A stretch of DNA of 64,000 bases, from the NCBI RefSeq assembly GCF_001279775.1, contig NZ_LGDG01000111.1:1-64000 (forward strand). Reading direction: 5' to 3'. Below are positions 59,131-64,000 of this stretch, one piece after another. Under the pieces are notes generated by a model. It did no database searches and had not been told where the DNA came from. It worked only from the letters and a program-made list of their open reading frames with translations. The stretch comes from Streptomyces sp. MMG1533 (GTDB lineage: Bacteria > Actinomycetota > Actinomycetes > Streptomycetales > Streptomycetaceae). Every line of letters begins with the position of its first letter. Position 1 is the first letter of the stretch. The position numbers were made by a program, and so were the translations under genes.

Positions 59131-60456
59131 GTGATCTCCCGAATCGATCTGCGCGGCGACGCCCTTCCCGAGGGCCCCGCTCTGCGCGACCTGCTGCCCC
59201 GAGCCGACTTCGACGTCTCGGCCGCCCTGGAGAAGGTGCGTCCGATCTGCGAGGCCGTGCATCATCGGGGCGACGCGGCGCTGATCGACTTCGCCGAGAA
59301 GTTCGACGGAGTGCGCCTGGAGTCCGTGCGGGTGCCGGCCGAGGCGCTGACCCGGGCCGTTGCGGAGCTGGACCCGGCCGTGCGCGCGGCACTGGAGGAG
59401 TCCATCCGCCGCGCCCGTCTCGTCCACCGTGAGCAGCGCCGTACGACGCACACGACCCAGGTCGTGCCCGGCGGCTCGGTGACCGAGAAGTGGGTGCCGG
59501 TCGATCGGGTCGGTCTGTACGCGCCCGGCGGGCGGTCCGTCTACCCCTCCTCCGTGATCATGAACGTGGTGCCCGCACAGGAGGCCGGCGTCGAGTCGAT
59601 CGCCCTCGCCTCCCCGGCGCAGGCCGAGTTCGACGGGCTGCCGCACCCGACGATCCTCGCGGCGTGCGCGCTGCTCGGCGTCGACGAGGTGTACGCGGCC
59701 GGTGGCGCGACCGCCGTCGCGATGTTCGCGTACGGCACCGAGTCCTGCCCGCCCGCCGACATGGTCACCGGCCCCGGCAACATCTGGGTCGCCGCCGCCA
59801 AGCGCTACTTCACCGGCAAGATCGGCATCGACGCCGAGGCCGGCCCGACCGAGATCGCGATCCTCGCGGACGACACGGCCGACCCGGTGCACGTCGCCTC
59901 CGACCTCATCAGCCAGGCCGAGCACGACCCTCTTGCGGCCGCCGTGCTCGTCACCGACTCCGTCGAGCTCGCGGACGCGGTGGAGAAGGAGCTGGAGCCG
60001 CAGGTCGCGGCCAGCAAGCACATCGAGGACCGGATCCGTCCGGCCCTCGCCGGCCGGCAGTCCGCGATCGTGCTGGTCGACGGCGTCGACGAGGGACTCC
60101 GGGTGGTCGACGCGTACGGCGCCGAGCACCTGGAGATCCACACGGCCGACGCCGCCGTGGTCGGCGATCGCGTCAGGAACGCCGGCGCGATCTTCATCGG
60201 CCCCTGGGCGCCCGTGTCGCTGGGCGACTACGCGGCCGGGTCCAACCACGTGCTCCCGACCGGCGGTTGCGCCTGTCACTCCTCCGGGCTGTCCGTGCAG
60301 TCCTTCCTCCGGGGCATCCACATCGTCGACTACACGAAGGACGCGCTGGCCGACGTGGCGCATCACGTGGTGACGCTGGCGGAGGCGGAGGACCTGCCGG
60401 CGCACGGTGCGGCGATCAAGGCCCGGTTCGGTTGGAAGGTACCCGAGAGCAAGTGA
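59131..60456 (+). CDS. hisD: Histidinol dehydrogenase
   Basis: This 441-residue zinc enzyme makes the last two oxidations of histidine synthesis (histidinol to histidine) with NAD. Family motifs [45 protein letters not shown] and [13 protein letters not shown] are intact. The GTG at 59131 lacks a close Shine-Dalgarno sequence and is probably leaderless. It is first in the his operon and overlaps hisC as GTGA. Having the last-step enzyme encoded first is normal for actinobacterial his operons. Confidence 0.96.
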   Translation: MISRIDLRGDALPEGPALRDLLPRADFDVSAALEKVRPICEAVHHRGDAALIDFAEKFDGVRLESVRVPAEALTRAVAELDPAVRAALEESIRRARLVHREQRRTTHTTQVVPGGSVTEKWVPVDRVGLYAPGGRSVYPSSVIMNVVPAQEAGVESIALASPAQAEFDGLPHPTILAACALLGVDEVYAAGGATAVAMFAYGTESCPPADMVTGPGNIWVAAAKRYFTGKIGIDAEAGPTEIAILADDTADPVHVASDLISQAEHDPLAAAVLVTDSVELADAVEKELEPQVAASKHIEDRIRPALAGRQSAIVLVDGVDEGLRVVDAYGAEHLEIHTADAAVVGDRVRNAGAIFIGPWAPVSLGDYAAGSNHVLPTGGCACHSSGLSVQSFLRGIHIVDYTKDALADVAHHVVTLAEAEDLPAHGAAIKARFGWKVPESK

Positions 60457-61559
60457 CTGGCATCGACGATCTCCCCGTACGGGACGAACTGCGCGGCAAG
60501 TCCCCCTACGGCGCGCCCCAGTTGGACGTCCCCGTGCGGCTGAACACCAACGAGAACCCCTACCCGCTGCCCGAGCCGCTGGTCGAGCGGATCGCCGAGC
60601 GGGTGCGCGAGGCGGCCCGGAACCTCAACCGCTACCCCGACCGGGACGCCGTGGAGCTGCGCACGCAGCTCGCCAGGTACCTGACCGACACGTCCGGACA
60701 CGAGGTCGGCCCGGCCAACGTCTGGGCGGCCAACGGCTCCAACGAGGTCCTCCAGCAGCTCCTGCAGACCTTCGGCGGACCGGGCCGTACGGCGATCGGC
60801 TTCGAGCCGTCGTACTCGATGCACGCACTCATCGCGCGCGGCACCGGCACGGGCTGGATCTCCGGCCCGCGCAACGAGGACTTCACGATCGACCTCGCCG
60901 CCGCCGAGAAGTCCATCGCCGAGAACCGGCCGGACGTCGTCTTCATCACGACCCCCAACAACCCCACGGGCACCGCGGTCCCGCCGGAGACGGTCCTCGC
61001 ACTCCACGACGCCGCGCAGGCCGCGAAGCCGTCGATGGTCGTGGTCGACGAGGCGTACATCGAGTTCAGCCACGGCGACTCGCTGCTGCCGCTCATCGAG
61101 GGGCGGCCGAACCTCGTCGTCTCGCGGACGATGTCGAAGGCGTTCGGCGCGGCGGGCCTGCGCCTCGGCTATCTCGCCGCGCACCCGGCGGTCGTGGACG
61201 CCGTTCAGCTCGTACGGCTGCCGTACCACCTGTCGGCGATCACGCAGGCGACCGCGCTGGCCGCCCTGGAGCACACCGGCACGCTGCTGGGATACGTCGA
61301 GCAGCTGAAGGCGGAGCGGGACCGGCTGGTCACCGAACTGCTGGCGATCGGCTACGAGGTCACCGCGTCGGACGCCAACTTCGTGCAGTTCGGGCGCTTC
61401 GCCGATGCGCACGAGGTGTGGCAGAAGATCCTCGACCGGGGTGTCCTGGTCCGGGACAACGGCGTGCCCGGCTGGCTGCGGGTGACCGCCGGCACCCCCG
61501 AAGAGAACGACGCGTTCCTCGACGCGGTCCGTGAACTGAAGAAGGAGCAGTGCGCATGA
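60453..61559 (+). CDS. hisC: Histidinol-phosphate aminotransferase
   Basis: This 368-residue class I/II PLP-dependent aminotransferase converts imidazole-acetol phosphate to histidinol phosphate. The PLP lysine is in [17 protein letters not shown] (about residue 229). [11 protein letters not shown] and VVDEAYIEF are typical. GTG 60453 overlaps the hisD stop, and its own stop is overlapped by hisB as ATGA, so all three are translationally coupled. Confidence 0.96.
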   Translation: MTGIDDLPVRDELRGKSPYGAPQLDVPVRLNTNENPYPLPEPLVERIAERVREAARNLNRYPDRDAVELRTQLARYLTDTSGHEVGPANVWAANGSNEVLQQLLQTFGGPGRTAIGFEPSYSMHALIARGTGTGWISGPRNEDFTIDLAAAEKSIAENRPDVVFITTPNNPTGTAVPPETVLALHDAAQAAKPSMVVVDEAYIEFSHGDSLLPLIEGRPNLVVSRTMSKAFGAAGLRLGYLAAHPAVVDAVQLVRLPYHLSAITQATALAALEHTGTLLGYVEQLKAERDRLVTELLAIGYEVTASDANFVQFGRFADAHEVWQKILDRGVLVRDNGVPGWLRVTAGTPEENDAFLDAVRELKKEQCA

Positions 61560-62158
61560 CTCGCGATGGGCGTGTTGGAAGGGTCGAGCGGGTGACGAAG
61601 GAGACCTCGGTCCTCGTCGAGATCGATCTCGACGGGTCCGGCAAGGTCGACGTGTCGACAGGGGTCGGTTTCTACGACCACATGCTCGACCAGCTCGGCC
61701 GGCACGGTCTGTTCGACCTGACCGTGAAGACCGAGGGCGACCTGCACATCGACTCGCACCACACCATCGAGGACACCGCCCTCGCGCTGGGTGCCGCCTT
61801 CAAGCAGGCGCTCGGCGACAAGGTGGGCATCTACCGCTTCGGCAACTGCACGGTCCCGCTGGACGAGTCCCTCGCCCAGGTCACCGTCGACCTGTCCGGC
61901 CGCCCCTACCTCGTGCACACCGAGCCCGAGAAGATGGCGCCGATGATCGGCGAGTACGACACCACGATGACCCGGCACATCCTGGAGTCCTTCGTCGCCC
62001 AGGCGCAGATCGCCCTGCACGTGCACGTGCCCTACGGGCGCAACGCGCACCACATCGTGGAGTGCCAGTTCAAGGCGCTGGCCCGGGCACTGCGGTACGC
62101 GTCCGAGCGCGACCCGCGCGCGGCCGGCATCCTGCCTTCGACGAAGGGCGCGCTCTAG
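61556..62158 (+). CDS. hisB: Imidazoleglycerol-phosphate dehydratase
   Basis: This 200-residue manganese enzyme dehydrates imidazoleglycerol phosphate. Metal-binding repeats [32 protein letters not shown] and [18 protein letters not shown] are intact. It is the stand-alone form without the histidinol phosphatase domain seen in E. coli HisB. ATG 61556 overlaps the hisC stop; GTG 61550 is an alternative. The small membrane protein gene begins two bases after the stop. Confidence 0.96.
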   Translation: MTRDGRVGRVERVTKETSVLVEIDLDGSGKVDVSTGVGFYDHMLDQLGRHGLFDLTVKTEGDLHIDSHHTIEDTALALGAAFKQALGDKVGIYRFGNCTVPLDESLAQVTVDLSGRPYLVHTEPEKMAPMIGEYDTTMTRHILESFVAQAQIALHVHVPYGRNAHHIVECQFKALARALRYASERDPRAAGILPSTKGAL

Positions 62159-62160
62159 CC

Positions 62161-62325
62161 ATGAACGGCACCTCGACCGTCCTGATCGTCGTCGGCCTCT
62201 TCCTCCTCGGCGGCATCTACTCCTTCGTCAAGCAGCAGATGCCGAAGAACCTCATCGTGCTGCTCTCGATAGGCGCCGCGATGTGTCTCGTCGCCGGTGT
62301 CATGAGGCTGGAGGTGTGGAATTGA
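62161..62325 (+). CDS. 54-residue membrane protein inside the his operon
   Basis: ATG 62161 opens 54 codons two bases after hisB, and the stop overlaps the hisH start as TTGA. The product has two hydrophobic helices (about 5-22 and 32-48) around [10 protein letters not shown], and ends MRLEVWN. It has no signal-peptide cleavage site and no known enzyme motif. The tight coupling on both sides shows it is expressed with the his genes. I do not recognise a function, and nothing in histidine synthesis needs a membrane protein. Confidence 0.85.
   Translation: MNGTSTVLIVVGLFLLGGIYSFVKQQMPKNLIVLLSIGAAMCLVAGVMRLEVWN
62310..62314 (+). promoter_or_regulatory. Ribosome-binding site that fixes the hisH TTG start
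   Basis: GGAGG sits seven bases before TTG 62322 and one base before GTG 62316. Spacing decides for the TTG, which also gives the TTGA overlap with the upstream stop. Confidence 0.75.
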
Positions 62326-62972
62326 GCAGCTCTGCAAGGAAGCGGCAGGTCGTCGTCTTCGACTACGGCTTCGGCAACGTCCGCTCCGCCGAACGCGCCC
62401 TCGCGCGCGCGGGAGCCGACGTCGAGATCACCCGTGACTTCGACAAGGCCATGAACGCGGACGGCCTGCTGGTGCCGGGCGTCGGCGCCTTCGCCGCCTG
62501 CATGAAGGGTCTGAAGGAAGCACGCGGCGACTGGGTCGTCGACCGCCGCCTGTCCGGCGGGCGCCCGGTCATGGGCATCTGCGTGGGCATGCAGATCCTC
62601 TTCGCGCGCGGCATCGAGCACGGCGTGGAGACCGAGGGCCTCGACGAGTGGCCCGGCTCGGTCGAGCCGCTGCAGGCCGAGATCGTGCCCCACATGGGTT
62701 GGAACACCGTCGACGCCCCGGCCGACTCGCAGCTCTTCGCCGGGCTGGACGCGGACGCGCGCTTCTACTTCGTGCACTCCTACGCCGTCCACGACTGGAG
62801 CCTGGAGACGCACAACGCGGCGATCCGGGCGCCCAAGGTCACCTGGTCGACCCATGGCAAGCCCTTCGTGGCCGCCGTGGAGAACGGCGCCCTGTGGGCC
62901 ACGCAGTTCCACCCCGAGAAGTCCGGCGACGCCGGAGCGCAGCTGCTGAACAACTGGATCGGAACCCTGTGA
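62322..62972 (+). CDS. hisH: Imidazole glycerol phosphate synthase glutaminase subunit
   Basis: This 216-residue glutamine amidotransferase feeds ammonia to HisF. The nucleophile cysteine is in [15 protein letters not shown], and the His-Glu pair in [12 protein letters not shown] 62322 was chosen because GGAGG (62310-62314) lies seven bases upstream; GTG 62316 is only one base from it. The start overlaps the stop of the small membrane protein gene. hisF is not adjacent in this window and should lie beyond its right end. Confidence 0.95.
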   Translation: MSSSARKRQVVVFDYGFGNVRSAERALARAGADVEITRDFDKAMNADGLLVPGVGAFAACMKGLKEARGDWVVDRRLSGGRPVMGICVGMQILFARGIEHGVETEGLDEWPGSVEPLQAEIVPHMGWNTVDAPADSQLFAGLDADARFYFVHSYAVHDWSLETHNAAIRAPKVTWSTHGKPFVAAVENGALWATQFHPEKSGDAGAQLLNNWIGTL

Positions 62973-63712
62973 TGTCTTCGAACCCCTCAGGACGGCTCGA
63001 ACTCCTGCCCGCCGTGGACGTCCGTGACGGCCAGGCGGTCCGGCTCGTCCACGGCGAGTCCGGCTCGGAGACCTCGTACGGCTCCCCGCTGGAGGCCGCT
63101 CTCGCCTGGCAGCGCTCGGGCGCCGAGTGGCTGCACCTGGTCGACCTGGACGCCGCCTTCGGCACCGGCGACAACCGGGCCGTGATCGGCGAGATCGCCA
63201 AGGCGATGGACATCAGGGTGGAGCTCTCCGGCGGCATCCGCGACGACGCCACGCTCGCCGCCGCCCTGGCCACCGGCTGCACCCGGGTGAACCTCGGCAC
63301 GGCCGCCCTGGAGACCCCTCAGTGGGTCGCCAAGGTCATCGCCGAGCACGGCGACAAGATCGCGGTCGGGCTCGACGTGCGCGGCACGACGCTGCGCGGG
63401 CGCGGCTGGACCAGTGACGGCGGCGACCTCTACGAGACGCTGGAGCGCCTCAACAAGGAGGGCTGCGCGCGCTACGTGGTCACGGACATCGCCAAGGACG
63501 GCACGCTGCAGGGCCCCAACCTGGAGCTGCTGCGCACTGTGTGTGCGGCGACCGATCGGCCGGTCGTGGCCTCCGGTGGCGTGTCGTCGCTGGACGACCT
63601 GCGGGCCATCGCCGAGCTGGTACCCCTCGGTGTCGAGGGCGCCATCGTCGGGAAGGCCCTGTACGCGAAGGCGTTCACCCTTGAAGAGGCCTTGGAGGCG
63701 GTAGCCCAGTGA
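62972..63712 (+). CDS. priA: Bifunctional HisA/TrpF isomerase PriA
   Basis: This 246-residue (beta-alpha)8 isomerase acts on ProFAR in histidine synthesis. In Streptomyces, where trpF is absent, it also acts on phosphoribosyl anthranilate in tryptophan synthesis. The first catalytic aspartate is in [15 protein letters not shown] (Asp16), the second in [15 protein letters not shown], and phosphate loops are ELSGGIRDD and [13 protein letters not shown] 62972 overlaps the last base of the hisH stop. The dual role is inferred from the family in this genus, not visible as a motif alone. Confidence 0.94.
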   Translation: MSSNPSGRLELLPAVDVRDGQAVRLVHGESGSETSYGSPLEAALAWQRSGAEWLHLVDLDAAFGTGDNRAVIGEIAKAMDIRVELSGGIRDDATLAAALATGCTRVNLGTAALETPQWVAKVIAEHGDKIAVGLDVRGTTLRGRGWTSDGGDLYETLERLNKEGCARYVVTDIAKDGTLQGPNLELLRTVCAATDRPVVASGGVSSLDDLRAIAELVPLGVEGAIVGKALYAKAFTLEEALEAVAQ

Positions 63713-64000
63713 GCGATGTGCGACGCGTCACGACCGGCGCGCTCTGGGAGGAGACCTTCGGGTACTCCCGGGCGGTGGAACTGCCGAACGGCCTGGTACT
63801 GGTCTCCGGCTGCACGTCGATAGTGGACGGCGAGATCGCCGGAGGCGGTCCGTACGAGCAGACGGTCAACGCCTTCAACGTCGCGTTCGCGGCGCTCGGG
63901 CAGCTGGGTCTCGGCCGTGAGGACGTCGTGCGGACACGCATGTACATCACCCACGCCCGGGACGTGGACGACGTCGGACGCGCTCACAAGGAGCTGTTCG
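63709..64000 (+). CDS. RidA/YjgF family protein (cut by window end)
   Basis: The gene starts at GTG 63709, overlapping the priA stop as GTGA, and runs past the window end; 97 codons are visible. The sequence ([52 protein letters not shown]) is of the RidA family. These enzymes hydrolyse reactive enamines and imines such as those from PLP enzymes. The conserved arginine is in RTRMYI. Its place inside the his operon is typical for Streptomyces. The C-terminus is not seen. Confidence 0.9.
   Translation, partial: MSDVRRVTTGALWEETFGYSRAVELPNGLVLVSGCTSIVDGEIAGGGPYEQTVNAFNVAFAALGQLGLGREDVVRTRMYITHARDVDDVGRAHKELF

Overview
The window is high-GC actinobacterial DNA, almost certainly from a Streptomyces chromosome. 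Codon third positions are overwhelmingly G or C, GTG starts are frequent, and many neighbouring genes overlap as ATGA, GTGA or TTGA. The gene order (moxR-DUF58-transglutaminase, the rsmH to divIVA division cluster, ileS, lspA, dnaE, his operon) is the one known from Streptomyces chromosomes. No insertion sequence, prophage, CRISPR array, rRNA or tRNA gene was seen, so this is mostly conserved core chromosome.

Layout. (1) 180-3704, minus strand: a TetR regulator with a two-gene ABC-type exporter and a 30-bp operator-like palindrome just upstream. (2) 3871-6068, plus strand: a small HEPN-like protein, a SAM methyltransferase and a DUF3040 membrane protein, closed by two strong hairpins (one a 79-bp nearly perfect palindrome). 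(3) 6319-11107, minus strand: a coupled MoxR ATPase, DUF58 and transglutaminase operon, followed at 11356-11904 by a beta-carbonic anhydrase. (4) 12327-30139, plus strand: the division and cell wall cluster rsmH-ftsL-ftsI-murE-murF-mraY-murD-ftsW-murG-ftsQ-ftsZ-pgeF-yggS-sepF-ylmG-divIVA. There is no mraZ before it and no ftsA between ftsQ and ftsZ. (5) 30341-33785, minus strand: ileS behind a translational T-box leader. (6) 34083-39888, plus strand: a histone-H1-like/DksA fusion, lspA, an rRNA or tRNA pseudouridine synthase, a GNAT protein, a Na+/H+ antiporter and an SDR. (7) 39955-46580: MscS channel, dienelactone-hydrolase-like protein, PhoD phosphatase, DsbA-like protein, an unknown membrane protein and DUF2252. 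(8) 46784-50323: dnaE, then a 54-residue basic protein on the other strand. (9) 50830-54800: NYN-domain protein, an ABC exporter pair and a small membrane protein. (10) 54808-57251, minus strand: a probable 24-residue ribosomal protein bL37, ybaK, a LON-domain protein and a helical-repeat-like protein. (11) 57382-58995: a membrane-anchored beta-helix-like protein. (12) 59131 to the window end: hisD-hisC-hisB-(small membrane protein)-hisH-priA-ridA-like.

How the genes work together. Region 4 makes the lipid-linked peptidoglycan precursor (MurE, F, D, MraY, MurG), polymerises and cross-links it at septa (FtsW, FtsI, FtsQ, FtsL), organises the Z-ring (FtsZ, SepF, YlmG) and drives polar growth (DivIVA). 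Region 12 makes histidine, with PriA expected to serve tryptophan synthesis too. The least explained material is small or regulatory: three very short proteins, an attenuator-like leader before rsmH, operator-like repeats upstream of dnaE and hisD, and runs of 14-15 bp tandem duplications between genes.
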